A stretch of 64,000 nt of DNA from Variovorax terrae (GTDB lineage: Bacteria; Pseudomonadota; Gammaproteobacteria; Burkholderiales; Burkholderiaceae_C), in assembly GCF_022809125.1 (NCBI RefSeq), contig NZ_JALGBI010000001.1, positions 3,162,001 through 3,226,000 on the forward strand, given 5' to 3'. Shown here one piece after another: positions 50,802 through 59,849 of the stretch. Positions within the stretch are counted from its first letter, which is position 1, and each line of letters starts with the position of its first letter. The notes beneath the pieces were generated by a model. That model searched no databases. It saw nothing but the letters and a program-made list of their open reading frames with translations, and was not told where the DNA came from. The translations under genes and the position numbers were made by a program.

Positions 50802-51301
50802 AGAACGCCTCCGTCGTTGGATATGGCCTCTGGCAATGCGACCGCTCGAATAGAACGCCGTGCCGCCCAATCACGATCCTGTTCGCCCGCTTGTCGATGC
50901 CGAATGGTATTGGCGTACGATTTCAGCTCATCTGTGCGGTGCTGCAGCACGCCGTCTAGACGTAGCTGCGCAGCCAGACAGAGTTTCTGCACTTGGACAT
51001 GCTCCCGCTGCCGGTCGACCAGCGCCTGACGCTGTTCATCGATGCGGCTTTGTGACTGCGAGAGGTACATCAGCATCTGCTGGTACAGGTTGGGGGCCAG
51101 ACGCAGAACGCCGGAATAATTCAAAGTACGAGCTTGTTCATCCCAATGGCTGATCAATCTAGCCAGCTCAGCCTCGCGAGTTCGTATGTCGGCCTGGATC
51201 ACGGCCAGATCTCTCTGCAGCCGATTCAAACGCCATTGCTGGCGTTGGTGAATCGGCTCCAGAGAAAAAACGAAACCTCTGAGATCGACATCGGCCGGCA
51301 C
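50798..51301 (-). CDS. fliJ: Flagellar export chaperone FliJ
   Basis: 167 residues from GTG 51301, directly after the fliI stop. The protein is almost entirely helical coiled coil: QWRLNRLQRDLAVIQADIRT, then REAELARLISHWDEQARTLN and QSRIDEQRQALVDRQREHVQ, as expected for FliJ, the stalk of the FliI ATPase ring. The C-terminus ends QDRDWAARRSIRAVALPEAI. Identity is supported by position between fliI and fliK. Sequence motifs alone would be weak. Confidence 0.75.
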   Translation of the reverse strand: MPADVDLRGFVFSLEPIHQRQQWRLNRLQRDLAVIQADIRTREAELARLISHWDEQARTLNYSGVLRLAPNLYQQMLMYLSQSQSRIDEQRQALVDRQREHVQVQKLCLAAQLRLDGVLQHRTDELKSYANTIRHRQAGEQDRDWAARRSIRAVALPEAISNDGGVL

Positions 51302-51303
51302 AC

Positions 51304-52683
51304 TCAAGATGCATCCTCTCGCAGCGTCATCTGGCTCAGTATTGCCTTCAGCTTCTGCAGTGCCTCGTCCCTGGACACCCCTTCCGTCCCCTGCTTCAAC
51401 CATTCGTGCAGGGCGGGCTCCAACGAAAGCGCCGAGTCCAGCTGTCGATTCGATCCCCTTTCATAGGCACCAATTTCAACCATCTGCCGATTGCGCTCCA
51501 GTAGTGCAAGTTGATTTACCGCTTCCATGGCCAGCGCGCGATCAGCATCCGTTGCAAGATCAGGCATCAATCGACTTGCACTTTTGAGGACATCGACGGC
51601 CGGATACAGCCCGCGGTGAGCGATCTGGCGCGACAGAACGATATGACCATCCAGGATGGCACGCAAGCTGTCGGATACCGGTTCATTGAGGTCATCACCT
51701 TCGACCAGAACGGTCAGCAAAGCGGTGACGGAGCCCCCGCCGGGCGCTGTTCCGAAACGCTCGCACAGCTCGGGTAACTCTGCAAAAACCGACGGCGTAT
51801 ACCCACGCGCTGTTGGCGGCTCACCAGCCGACAGACCTATTTCCCGGCGCGCCATCGCCAGACGGGTAATGGAGTCCATGGTCAGCAGCACATCGCGCCC
51901 CTCATCGCGGAAGTATTCAGCAATGGCCACTGCAGCATGCGCGGCCCGAACCCGTGCCAGAGCAGGCTGATCAGCGGTAGCTACAACGACCACAGATCGC
52001 TTGAGCCCTTTCGCCCCCAGTTGCTTGTCGATAAATTCGCGCACTTCGCGGCCGCGCTCGCCAATCAAGGCAATCACGTTGATTCGGTCACCGGCCTCTT
52101 TAGTCGCGGACTGGGCATGCCGAGCCATCATGCCCAGCAACGTACTCTTGCCAACACCGCTTCCTGCAAAAATCCCTACTCTTTGACCGCGCCCGATAGT
52201 GAGCAGTCCGTCGATGCTGCGAACTCCAGTTTCCAGTACGCGGGTAATGCGCGGGCGCATCATCGGATTGATGGCCGCCCCTTTCAATGGATACGCCGTC
52301 ACAGTGGCAGGAGGCGCAGCGCCGTCGATTGGATCACCAAAACCGTTGAGGACTCGTCCAAGCAGAGCCGGCCCCACGCGGACATCCGCACGAAGGCCCA
52401 CGGCACGGACCTCACATCCCGCTGCCACCCCATCAGTTGCGCCATATGGCATCAAGGTCACACGCCCCGGCTTGAGACCCACAACCTCAGCGAGAATGTC
52501 AGTCATTGCACCTGCGGCGGGCCCTGATCCAATTTGCCGTACTCTGATTTTGCAAAGTTCGCCGATCGCAACATCTGGCCCTGCTGAATCAATGGCCAAG
52601 CCCTGCATTTGCCGCACCCATCCGATTCGATCCGACAACTCCGAACGGGCCAACGCGCTAGAGTAAGATGCCAACGCGTTCAC
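51304..52683 (-). CDS. fliI: Flagellum-specific export ATPase FliI
   Basis: A 459-residue FliI/YscN-type ATPase with GTG start overlapping the fliH stop (GTGA). The Walker A is AGSGVGKST at 173-181. GERGREVREFIDKQLGAKGL follows, then the Walker B region RDEGRDVLLTMDSITRLAMA and ARREIGLSAGEPPTARGYTP, the family signature. The N-terminal domain lies at about 20-100 and the C-terminal bundle at about 380-459. It unfolds and energises export of rod, hook and filament proteins with FliH and FliJ. Confidence 0.95.
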   Translation of the reverse strand: MNALASYSSALARSELSDRIGWVRQMQGLAIDSAGPDVAIGELCKIRVRQIGSGPAAGAMTDILAEVVGLKPGRVTLMPYGATDGVAAGCEVRAVGLRADVRVGPALLGRVLNGFGDPIDGAAPPATVTAYPLKGAAINPMMRPRITRVLETGVRSIDGLLTIGRGQRVGIFAGSGVGKSTLLGMMARHAQSATKEAGDRINVIALIGERGREVREFIDKQLGAKGLKRSVVVVATADQPALARVRAAHAAVAIAEYFRDEGRDVLLTMDSITRLAMARREIGLSAGEPPTARGYTPSVFAELPELCERFGTAPGGGSVTALLTVLVEGDDLNEPVSDSLRAILDGHIVLSRQIAHRGLYPAVDVLKSASRLMPDLATDADRALAMEAVNQLALLERNRQMVEIGAYERGSNRQLDSALSLEPALHEWLKQGTEGVSRDEALQKLKAILSQMTLREDAS

Positions 52684-53525
52684 AGCGAACTTTCTCTTTG
52701 TCCCAGCGGGGACTCATAAATATGTTGCGGCGGTTCGTGTCGCAACGCCTTTCGTTGTGTTCGTTCACGTACCAGCAGTTCGGCCAAGGCCCGGACCCGG
52801 GTTTCCAAACGCGCATCCAATCCGCCTTCGGGTGATTTGACGATACACCCTCCCAGAACCACCTCGGGATCTGCGATCCAGCTCACACCCGGCGAGGTCA
52901 GAAGCTCATCCGTCACCCCGGCGACCTGTGCGGACTCGCGTAAAGCAACAAGATCGTCAGGATGCAAATGCACCGCCGTGGTGACGTGTGAGCACATCTG
53001 CTCCCTCGCGCGGCGGACCAGCCAGCGCAGACCCTCAGGCTGTGTTGCGGCCTTCCCCAACAATTCGAACGACACCTCGGCACACAAAGCGACAAGATCC
53101 TCTTCGCAGGCCTCTATCCTCTCGCGGATCTGCGCTGGCAGCGTGCGCAACAATGCGTCCAGGCTGAGCAAACGCTCAGCCAGACCGGCATGAACTTCTT
53201 CCCGTGCTGCCTGCCGCGCCTTCAGGACTTCCTCGTCCAGAACGCGTGCACGGTGTTGCGCGTCTCTTTGAGCAGCAGCAAGCACCTCCTGCTGCGCCGT
53301 AGCAAGGCCCTTTTCATAGCCTTCTCGATAGCCTACATCCACAGCATCGTCCCGCACTTCAACAGAAGGAACCAATGCAACGACAGAGTCTCGCGTACTT
53401 ACAGCGGCCTCAACCAGAGGCTGCGGCCGCCTGAGGGTGACAGGGTGCGCCCCCAACCCCACCCCGCGCAACACGATCGGCCGCTGCAGTTCTCGGTCAG
53501 AGAGTGAAGACGAAGAACGGCTCAC
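52680..53525 (-). CDS. fliH: Flagellar assembly protein FliH
   Basis: A 281-residue protein with GTG start overlapping the fliG stop (GTGA). The middle (about 65-130) is Ala/Glu/Gln-rich coiled coil: YEKGLATAQQEVLAAAQRDA, then LDEEVLKARQAAREEVHAGL. The C-terminal domain includes LRWLVRRAREQMCSHVTTAV with LHPDDLVALRE and DPEVVLGGCIVKSPEGGLDA, the FliH/YscL signature. It regulates and tethers FliI. Confidence 0.85.
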   Translation of the reverse strand: MSRSSSSLSDRELQRPIVLRGVGLGAHPVTLRRPQPLVEAAVSTRDSVVALVPSVEVRDDAVDVGYREGYEKGLATAQQEVLAAAQRDAQHRARVLDEEVLKARQAAREEVHAGLAERLLSLDALLRTLPAQIRERIEACEEDLVALCAEVSFELLGKAATQPEGLRWLVRRAREQMCSHVTTAVHLHPDDLVALRESAQVAGVTDELLTSPGVSWIADPEVVLGGCIVKSPEGGLDARLETRVRALAELLVRERTQRKALRHEPPQHIYESPLGQRESSL

Positions 53526-54154
53526 GCATGGCCTCCAATTGTCCGCGTGAAGAATGCGCGTATCCGAGCGAGGCTCCGCTCGTGTGCGTTCGGATCGCTA
53601 CCCTTCGGAATCGCCTTCGTCACGCCGGAGATGCGTTCTTCCAAGCTATGCAGCAGCACTTTACGCAGTGCAATGGGAAGATTTTGATCTGCAGAAGAAA
53701 GCAATTCCAGAACTTGGCGACGCTTGCTTGGCTCAAGGGCAGCCAACACCTCCTCGCGCCAAGGCCAGGAAGCAATCGCAAGAACCATCATGACCAAGGC
53801 GCTTGGCTCCGATTTGAGAAGCTTTGCAACAATCCATGGTTGGGCCTCCATCAAACGTTCCTGTACACCAATGTCCTCGGGCTGCCGCGGTGTTGTCGGA
53901 TCGAAGTGTGGTGCCGTTTCAGTTGTCTTGAGCGCCTCCCTCAACAACACCGGATCGCGCGCAATACCCATGACCTGCAATTCAGACAGCAAAGAACCAA
54001 GCTGGACTTGCTGTGCTACAGATAGCTGACTCAATAGCCACTTCTGATCCTGCACCGACATGGCATGAACCAGCAAAGCGGCCCGACGGGCCTCGAAGCG
54101 CTCAGCCCGCCCAGGCTGTGACAAGGAATCGAAGAATGTGGTCCCTGCGCTCAT
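53522..54154 (-). CDS. fliG: FliG-like motor/C-ring protein, unusually short
   Basis: A 210-residue protein between fliF and fliH, the normal fliG place, starting at ATG 54154 (ATGA overlap with fliF). Typical FliG has about 330 residues. This one retains a FliG-like stretch (RLMEAQPWIVAKLLKSEPSA then LVMMVLAIASWPWREEVLAA), but I cannot find the C-terminal torque helix with its charged residues. The end is SLARIRAFFTRTIGGHA. It may only build the C-ring for export without generating torque, or it may be degenerate. Identity rests on position and partial similarity. Confidence 0.65.
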   Translation of the reverse strand: MSAGTTFFDSLSQPGRAERFEARRAALLVHAMSVQDQKWLLSQLSVAQQVQLGSLLSELQVMGIARDPVLLREALKTTETAPHFDPTTPRQPEDIGVQERLMEAQPWIVAKLLKSEPSALVMMVLAIASWPWREEVLAALEPSKRRQVLELLSSADQNLPIALRKVLLHSLEERISGVTKAIPKGSDPNAHERSLARIRAFFTRTIGGHA

Positions 54155-55653
54155 GCTCGCCACTCTTGTGGATCACCGAAACCGGCACCACCCGAGGCGC
54201 CTGCGGGAGTTGCTGAGCCAATAGGCGATTTTGACAACCACTCCTGTACAGCCCGCAAGGCAGCGTCACGTTCAGCTTCAGACAATGTCTGTTCCAAAGA
54301 AGAATTCGCGGAACGAGCCCTGGCCCGGCCAATGACCAGGGCCATCACCAACACCGCCACCACGACGGCCCCCAATGCCATGATCACAGTATTCTGCGTA
54401 GCCAAGCCCCCAGTACTCCCGGAGCCTTCCGACGCGCCAGGCGCAGTCAGGCGAGCAGGCACGGCATCCGAAGGCGGCGATACGCTGGCAATAGTGCCGC
54501 CAACCGCTCCAATCGTCTGCACCACCACCACATCGCCTCGATCTGAGCTTGCCCCCACGGCCGCAGCCACCATCCTGCGAACCTGCTCTTCTTGCTGCGT
54601 CTCCAGGGGATGCCGCACCACAGCGATCACTTGCAAGCGGCGAATGGACCCAGGCTGACTGACCATTTGCTCTACCCTTCGACCCACCGCATATTCAATT
54701 TCTCTCTGAGAGCTTCCGGTTCGAGCCATCCCATCTCCCGGACGAGTGTCCAGTGGAGCACCCGTATCACGCACCACCTCCCGCTCACGCACCATCACAC
54801 CCGCCGGTACTCCTTCTTGACGGGTAGGTGCTGCTATGACATCTTCAGTGGTGGTACGTACATGATCCATGTTCAGGGTTACGTCTACGCTCGCCAACGC
54901 TTGACCGGGTCCAAAGGCTCGCTCGAGGACCATAGCGGCCTTGCGAGACAAGTAGTTTTCGGTGTCGCGCTTGAGGTCTAGGCGAGTGCTACCCGCGCCG
55001 ACTTCATCCTCGGCACCCACACCGCGTGTGAGCGCCACACCCTGACTATCCACGATGGTCACATCCTGCATGGACATCCCCGGAACGGCGGCTGCCACCA
55101 AGCGCTGGATACCGCCCACCTGTTCGACTCGCAATGCCTGCCCTTGACGCAAGGTGAGAGTGATTGAAGCCTTCGGCCGTGCTGCGGCCAACTTGAACAA
55201 CCCCTGCTCTGGCAATGCCAGCAATACACGCACGTCGCGCACCTCCGCCAAAGATTGGATAGTGCGCGTGATTTCGCCTTGTAGAGCTCGCTGGTAGTTA
55301 ATTTTCTGAGCAAACTCGGTCATTCCGAAGTCTGTGTTGTTGAATAGTTCGAAGCCGACCGCGCCGTGCAATGGCAGGTCCCGGCCCATCAACTTCAGCC
55401 GTGTGGCGTGAACAACGGGCCTATCTACCAGAATTGCGGCCCCTCCCTCACTCAATTGATAGGGGATCTTCAAGCGCTCTAATTCGGCAACCATGGCCTG
55501 AGCATCCTGCGGCTTCAGATCCGAAAACAGCACCTGATAGTCGGCCTTTGTAAACCACCAGACTCCCAGCACAAGCGATGCAATGATGACGATGACACCG
55601 GCAACAAGACTTGTGCGAGCGCGTTGCGACAGCGTGAACCAGAAAGCTGTCAT
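54151..55653 (-). CDS. fliF: Flagellar MS-ring protein FliF
   Basis: A 500-residue FliF with GGAG six bases before ATG 55653. The first membrane helix is about residues 15-36 (TSLVAGVIVIIASLVLGVWW). Ring-building motifs follow: DYQVLFSDLKPQDAQAMVAE, LKIPYQLSEGGAAILV, ALQGEITRTIQSLAEVRDVR and PKASITLTLRQGQALRVEQV. The second helix is near residues 410-435 (VIMALGAVVVAVLVMALVIG), with a short cytoplasmic tail for FliG. It is slightly shorter than enteric FliF (about 550). Confidence 0.94.
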   Translation of the reverse strand: MTAFWFTLSQRARTSLVAGVIVIIASLVLGVWWFTKADYQVLFSDLKPQDAQAMVAELERLKIPYQLSEGGAAILVDRPVVHATRLKLMGRDLPLHGAVGFELFNNTDFGMTEFAQKINYQRALQGEITRTIQSLAEVRDVRVLLALPEQGLFKLAAARPKASITLTLRQGQALRVEQVGGIQRLVAAAVPGMSMQDVTIVDSQGVALTRGVGAEDEVGAGSTRLDLKRDTENYLSRKAAMVLERAFGPGQALASVDVTLNMDHVRTTTEDVIAAPTRQEGVPAGVMVREREVVRDTGAPLDTRPGDGMARTGSSQREIEYAVGRRVEQMVSQPGSIRRLQVIAVVRHPLETQQEEQVRRMVAAAVGASSDRGDVVVVQTIGAVGGTIASVSPPSDAVPARLTAPGASEGSGSTGGLATQNTVIMALGAVVVAVLVMALVIGRARARSANSSLEQTLSEAERDAALRAVQEWLSKSPIGSATPAGASGGAGFGDPQEWRA

Positions 55654-55723
55654 GATTTTCTCCGGATGACCAGCCGACCCGTACAGCTGGCGTTGATCGA
55701 TTTCGGAAGATTTGTGTGGCGCG

Positions 55724-56080
55724 TCATATCTGCATCTTCATCACATCTTGGTAGGCTTCAAGCAAGCGGTTGCGCACCTGCAGCATCAGCTGGAAGGACA
55801 AACGACTTTCCTCCAATCCGATCATGATTTGATGCAGGTTCTGCGCATCACCCACCGCCAATCGCTGAAGATCAACTTGACTGTCGGTAAGTTGCTGATT
55901 GATCTGGGTCAATCCTTGCGAAACAAGCGCTCCGAATGACGCAGAAGATGCATTCACGCCGGTGACATCACCCGCCCAGCGCAAGGCTTGCGTGGGCGCC
56001 AGATACTCGGCAGCATTGCCGGCCTGTAACTGCGCCGACACTGCCGGTAGCACAAGCTCGATCGGAGTCATTGAACTCAT
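55724..56080 (-). CDS. fliE: Flagellar MS-ring/rod adaptor FliE
   Basis: A 118-residue FliE of normal length, overlapping flgC by four bases (ATGA). The C-terminal half is the conserved region: SFGALVSQGLTQINQQLTDS, then QNLHQIMIGLEESRLSFQLM and LQVRNRLLEAYQDVMKMQI. It is the first exported substrate and links FliF to the FlgB rod. About 70 bases separate it from fliF. Confidence 0.92.
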   Translation of the reverse strand: MSSMTPIELVLPAVSAQLQAGNAAEYLAPTQALRWAGDVTGVNASSASFGALVSQGLTQINQQLTDSQVDLQRLAVGDAQNLHQIMIGLEESRLSFQLMLQVRNRLLEAYQDVMKMQI

Positions 56081-56523
56081 GTGTTCCCACCTCCAATGTC
56101 CAGTGTCTTGAGTGCGAGGTTGCGCGCAGTATTCATCGCCGCCACATTGGCTTCATAAGATCTCATCGCACTCATCAAGGTGACCATTTCCGTCGCCGTG
56201 TCCACGCCGGGATAAGCGACAAAGCCACGCTCGTTGGCCATGGGGTGGCCGGGCTCATATGCCAAGCGCGGGTTCACATCGGCCGGCAGTACGGCAACCG
56301 ATGGCAGCATGCCTATCTTGTCGGCATCCAACCGGTCACCGACCAAAGCACTGAACCCAGGCGTCGCGCCTGCCAACACTGTGGCGCGGAGAGGTCTGTA
56401 ACCATTGCCGTCAGCGCTTTGTACCGTATTGGCATTGGCCAGATTAAGAGCAGAGACGTCGACACGAGTACGTTCGACACTCATGCCGGCGGCACTGATG
56501 GCGAATGCATGTAGATAATTCAT
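56077..56523 (-). CDS. flgC: Proximal rod protein FlgC
   Basis: A 148-residue rod protein. N-terminal signature: FAISAAGMSVERTRVDVSAL followed by NLANANTV. C-terminal signature: PGVDTATEMVTLMSAMRSYE then ANVAAMNTARNLALKTLDIG. Length and both terminal helices fit FlgC. It is followed directly by fliE. Confidence 0.93.
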   Translation of the reverse strand: MNYLHAFAISAAGMSVERTRVDVSALNLANANTVQSADGNGYRPLRATVLAGATPGFSALVGDRLDADKIGMLPSVAVLPADVNPRLAYEPGHPMANERGFVAYPGVDTATEMVTLMSAMRSYEANVAAMNTARNLALKTLDIGGGNT

Positions 56524-56573
56524 GGATTAATTCTTCCAAGGTGATGAGTCAAGAGGTCGCCAGTACTGCCGCC

Positions 56574-56957
56574 CTACTTCTTACCGTCACTCACGGCCAT
56601 CGATAAAATCGCGTAGTGGCGCGAGAGACCCTTCGCGAGTGCTTGATACTGCATTGCGTTCTGCGCCATGGCAGTGATCTCGACATCCAGCTGAACGCCT
56701 TGCAATTGCCCAATAGCGCCGAATGCCGGTTCGATTGTTGGTCGAACCTGCGCCAGCGAATTGGCGTCAAGTCGACCAGACGCTCCAAGGCTTCTGCGCG
56801 CCTCTTCAAGCTGGGCCTCAAAGTTCACGCGCAATGGAACATGCCCTGGTGTATTCGCATTGGCAATGTTGACTGCAATAGCCTGATGACGCAGGCTTGC
56901 GGCGTCGAGAGCCAATGCCAGCGAACTGACGGTAATAGCTTCCATGCCTTCGGTCAT
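56574..56957 (-). CDS. flgB: Proximal rod protein FlgB
   Basis: A 127-residue protein starting at ATG 56957 with GGAG seven bases upstream. Shared rod motifs: LDAASLRHQAIAVNIANANT with PGHVPLRVNFEAQLEEARRS, and at the end AQNAMQYQALAKGLSRHYAI. It lacks the long central domain of FlgE/F/G, as expected for FlgB. It forms the base of the rod with FlgC and FliE. Confidence 0.92.
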   Translation of the reverse strand: MTEGMEAITVSSLALALDAASLRHQAIAVNIANANTPGHVPLRVNFEAQLEEARRSLGASGRLDANSLAQVRPTIEPAFGAIGQLQGVQLDVEITAMAQNAMQYQALAKGLSRHYAILSMAVSDGKK

Positions 56958-57004
56958 ACCTGCACTCCGCTTAGAAAAATAGGCGATATGCGCACAATGC
57001 CTCT

Positions 57005-58141
57005 TTACTGAACCACCAGTTCGGCATGCAGCGCGCCGGCGGCTTTCACCGCACGCAGAATGGAAATGATGTCGCGCGTGTTTGTCCGCAGCCGGGACAA
57101 TGATTGAACAAGGTCAGACACCGTGCTGTTTCCCGTCACGAATCCAGAGCCACTGCCAGCGCTGTTTTGCTCGTTCACATCGATACGGGTATTGGTGACA
57201 ATCGCAGTGCGGACGCCCGAGCCGCCATGCCAAATGTTCATGGGTTGCGATGCTGTATTCTGATTCGCAATCGAAATCTTGATGTCACCATGGGAAATGG
57301 CTACAGGCGATATCCGGACATCACCGCCGGAAACCACGGTGCCGGTGCGCTCGTTGATCACCACCTTGGCGCGACGGTCAGGCTCCACCGTCACGCCTTC
57401 CACTCTGGCAAGAAACATCACCAGTTGGTCGCGTTGCGATTCTGGCACTGCGATCTCAATCCCCGAGGCATCCCGGGCTTGAGCGATGCCTGAGACCACT
57501 TGGCTGTTGATGGCTGAAGCGATACGATTGGCCGTTGTGTAGTCGGGCTCACTCAGCACGAAAGTGATGTTCTGCCGACCACGCTCTCCTTGGGCTGCAA
57601 CTTCTGCGTTGACTCCCACCTCCACGGTGGCGCCGCCAGGGATCGAGCCCACCGTGGGATGGTTTTTCTGGACTACATTGCCATTCGCGTCATAGCGATA
57701 ACCGCCCACCGAAAGTGGTCCTTGCGCCAATGCATAGATCTTCCCATTGGCCGCTTTGAGCGAGGTCAGCAACAGACTACCGCCCAACAAGCTGCGAGCA
57801 TCCCCTGCAGAAGCGACTGTCACGTCAAGTGTGTCACCTTCGCGTGAAAAGGCGGGCAGCGCAGCACTGACCATCACCACAGCCACATTGCGACTTTGTA
57901 TCTGCTCCGGAGCCAATGTCAGGTTGAATTGGGACAGCACGTTAGCCAGGGACTGCCGGGTAGCCCTATTTGACGGAGAATCTCCGGTGCCTGCCAAACC
58001 CGTAACAATGCCAGTCCCTACGAGGGCATTCTCGCGCCACCCTTGCAGTTTTCCAAGGTCCTTGATGCGGACAGAATCAGCGTGGACGCCAGCGCCGCCA
58101 AACGTCACCACGATTGCCAGCAATGCTTTGCGTGCGTTCAT
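57005..58141 (-). CDS. flgI: Flagellar P-ring protein FlgI
   Basis: A 378-residue protein from ATG 58141, with GGAG six bases upstream; the longer frame to 58168 has no ribosome binding site. It has a Sec signal peptide (MNARKALLAIVVTFGGAGVHA). Then come DSVRIKDLGKLQGWRENALV with GTGIVTGLAGTGDSPSNRAT, the FlgI signature, and later VVISGGDVRISPVAISHGDI-like and LSRLRTNTRDIISILRAVKA segments. It forms the periplasmic ring around the rod. A P-ring confirms a Gram-negative flagellum rather than a plain secretion machine. Confidence 0.93.
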   Translation of the reverse strand: MNARKALLAIVVTFGGAGVHADSVRIKDLGKLQGWRENALVGTGIVTGLAGTGDSPSNRATRQSLANVLSQFNLTLAPEQIQSRNVAVVMVSAALPAFSREGDTLDVTVASAGDARSLLGGSLLLTSLKAANGKIYALAQGPLSVGGYRYDANGNVVQKNHPTVGSIPGGATVEVGVNAEVAAQGERGRQNITFVLSEPDYTTANRIASAINSQVVSGIAQARDASGIEIAVPESQRDQLVMFLARVEGVTVEPDRRAKVVINERTGTVVSGGDVRISPVAISHGDIKISIANQNTASQPMNIWHGGSGVRTAIVTNTRIDVNEQNSAGSGSGFVTGNSTVSDLVQSLSRLRTNTRDIISILRAVKAAGALHAELVVQ

Positions 58142-58190
58142 CCACCACTCCACTGGCACCCGATGCAAAAAGAAGATGCAGCTGCCATAA

Positions 58191-58793
58191 TCAAAACCCT
58201 ACCGCATCAAGTAATTTTCGCCACCAACCACGCCGTGAGCGTTCTGACACGTCACCCTCACCCAGATAGTTAATCCGAGCATCGGCCAAGCGTGTGGAAA
58301 GTACCACGTTGCCATCAGAGATGTCTTGCGGACGAACTCGGCCTTCGAGATGGACTTTTTGCTGCTCTTCGTTAACCGTCAGGAGTTGCTCGCCCACAAC
58401 CTTGAGGTCACCATTGGCGAAGACCTGTTGTACCGTCACAGTCAGCGTAGCCAACAGCTTGTTGGAGCGCTGGGTTCTCCCACCGCCGTCAAATTCTCCA
58501 TTCGCCCTGATACCGACTTGCCCCACAGTTTTTCCCGAACCATGGTTGAGCGATGCACTTATGTCATTGGTGCGCCGCGTACCGGTGTCCGAGCTCGTGC
58601 TGGCACTGGAGTTCTCGAACACCTGCACCGTCAGGACGTCTCCAACGCGAAACGCCTTGTTGTCCGAGATCAGCGCACGGTAGGTACTTTCATCATAGAG
58701 ACTTCCTGCATGCGCAGTCATTCCGCTCAGGGCAATAGTGCATCCCCATAGCAACAACGCAAGACGGCAAGCCGCATGAAAGCTCCCGGTCAT
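58191..58793 (-). CDS. flgH: Flagellar L-ring protein FlgH
   Basis: A 200-residue protein whose ATG 58793 overlaps the flgA stop (ATGA); the frame is open upstream but that is flgA. The N-terminus MTGSFHAACRLALLLWGCTI has a hydrophobic stretch and a cysteine in a loose lipobox (LLWGC), so lipid attachment is possible but not certain. The mature part has LISDNKAFRVGDVLTVQVFE, then GGRTQRSNKLLATLTVTVQQ and RVRPQDISDGNVVLSTRLAD, the FlgH signature. It forms the outer-membrane ring. Confidence 0.92.
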   Translation of the reverse strand: MTGSFHAACRLALLLWGCTIALSGMTAHAGSLYDESTYRALISDNKAFRVGDVLTVQVFENSSASTSSDTGTRRTNDISASLNHGSGKTVGQVGIRANGEFDGGGRTQRSNKLLATLTVTVQQVFANGDLKVVGEQLLTVNEEQQKVHLEGRVRPQDISDGNVVLSTRLADARINYLGEGDVSERSRRGWWRKLLDAVGF

Positions 58794-59833
58794 TGCAGGA
58801 TCTCCACACTCGAAGGCCCAGCCACCCGAGCCAGCGCGGATGCGCTCGCCCCGTGCATTCGCACTCTGATCCATTGCCCGACCCTCCCATCTTGCAAGGC
58901 TTCAACTTGGCTCTGCAACGCAATGTCGCCGCTGCGAACTCGCAGACCGACCCAATCGCCACGCAATACCGCTAAGTCTCTATTGATAGAACTCTCGGTC
59001 AACACCTCACCTGCCCGAATCCAGCGACGCAAGCGTGTGGGAGGCGACGCATCTCCCGATCCGCTGGGAAGCAGCGCAGCACCTGAGACCATCCCAGCCG
59101 TCATGTCCGTGTCCCGGTAAGTCAGTGCATCAGGCGTCAACCCTGCACCCGGCTCTAGATTTCGCGCGGCTACCGGCATGACTTTCCATGCATGGACTTC
59201 AAAGGTCACGGGCACGCTACGTACCAACTTTTCATTCGTATAGGCGTCCACCCAAACCACCATGCGCCGCTCTGGCCGAACGCCTGTCTGCGGCCGGACT
59301 TTAAGCACGACATCTGTCGCGACAAGCTGGACGTTCGCCGGAATCGCCACCGGCTCTACCGTCGCATGCTCGCTACGCCCCGAGAGCCACTCCTTCAAGT
59401 GGTCTGCCGCCAGGCTCACCGCACGCTTCCCGTCCAACTCCTGCGTCGCAGCCCGGATCTCGAGAGAGTGAGCTCCGCGCCACTCAATTTCTTGCACTGA
59501 GAGGCCCGTTTGAGAACGCAACCAACGAGTCAAGGCTTCACGGCCCAATATGACCGGAACCCCGCCACGCGGTGCTGAGCCAAGCGGTACGGCCATCAAG
59601 CGGCGCAACAGAGGCAAGTCTTTCGTTGTCAGACTCACGATATCGCCCAAACAGATGTGTGGCTTGCTGACACTGGCAAACACGGGCATCTCAATCACCA
59701 CACGCACAGGTGCAGCGGCCCCAGCATCCAGGACGCTCAGTGCCATGCAGCAGCATGCACACAGCGCGCCCCATTTGGCCCACTTTGCAGTACGTGCGCG
59801 AGCCATAGCCTTGATGCGACGACAGAAAGACAT
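58790..59833 (-). CDS. flgA: P-ring assembly chaperone FlgA
   Basis: A 347-residue protein, longer than enteric FlgA (about 220). An N-terminal signal segment (WGALCACCCMALSVLDAGAA) directs it to the periplasm. The C-terminal 140 residues are the FlgA/SAF domain: ARNLEPGAGLTPDALTYRDT, then RRWIRAGEVLTESSINRDLA with VLRGDWVGLRVRSGDIALQS, ending VGQWIRVRMHGASASALARV. It escorts FlgI to the P-ring. It lies upstream of flgH and flgI as a block of ring genes. Confidence 0.9.
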   Translation of the reverse strand: MSFCRRIKAMARARTAKWAKWGALCACCCMALSVLDAGAAAPVRVVIEMPVFASVSKPHICLGDIVSLTTKDLPLLRRLMAVPLGSAPRGGVPVILGREALTRWLRSQTGLSVQEIEWRGAHSLEIRAATQELDGKRAVSLAADHLKEWLSGRSEHATVEPVAIPANVQLVATDVVLKVRPQTGVRPERRMVVWVDAYTNEKLVRSVPVTFEVHAWKVMPVAARNLEPGAGLTPDALTYRDTDMTAGMVSGAALLPSGSGDASPPTRLRRWIRAGEVLTESSINRDLAVLRGDWVGLRVRSGDIALQSQVEALQDGRVGQWIRVRMHGASASALARVAGPSSVEILQ

Positions 59834-59849
59834 GCCGCAACTCGTCGGT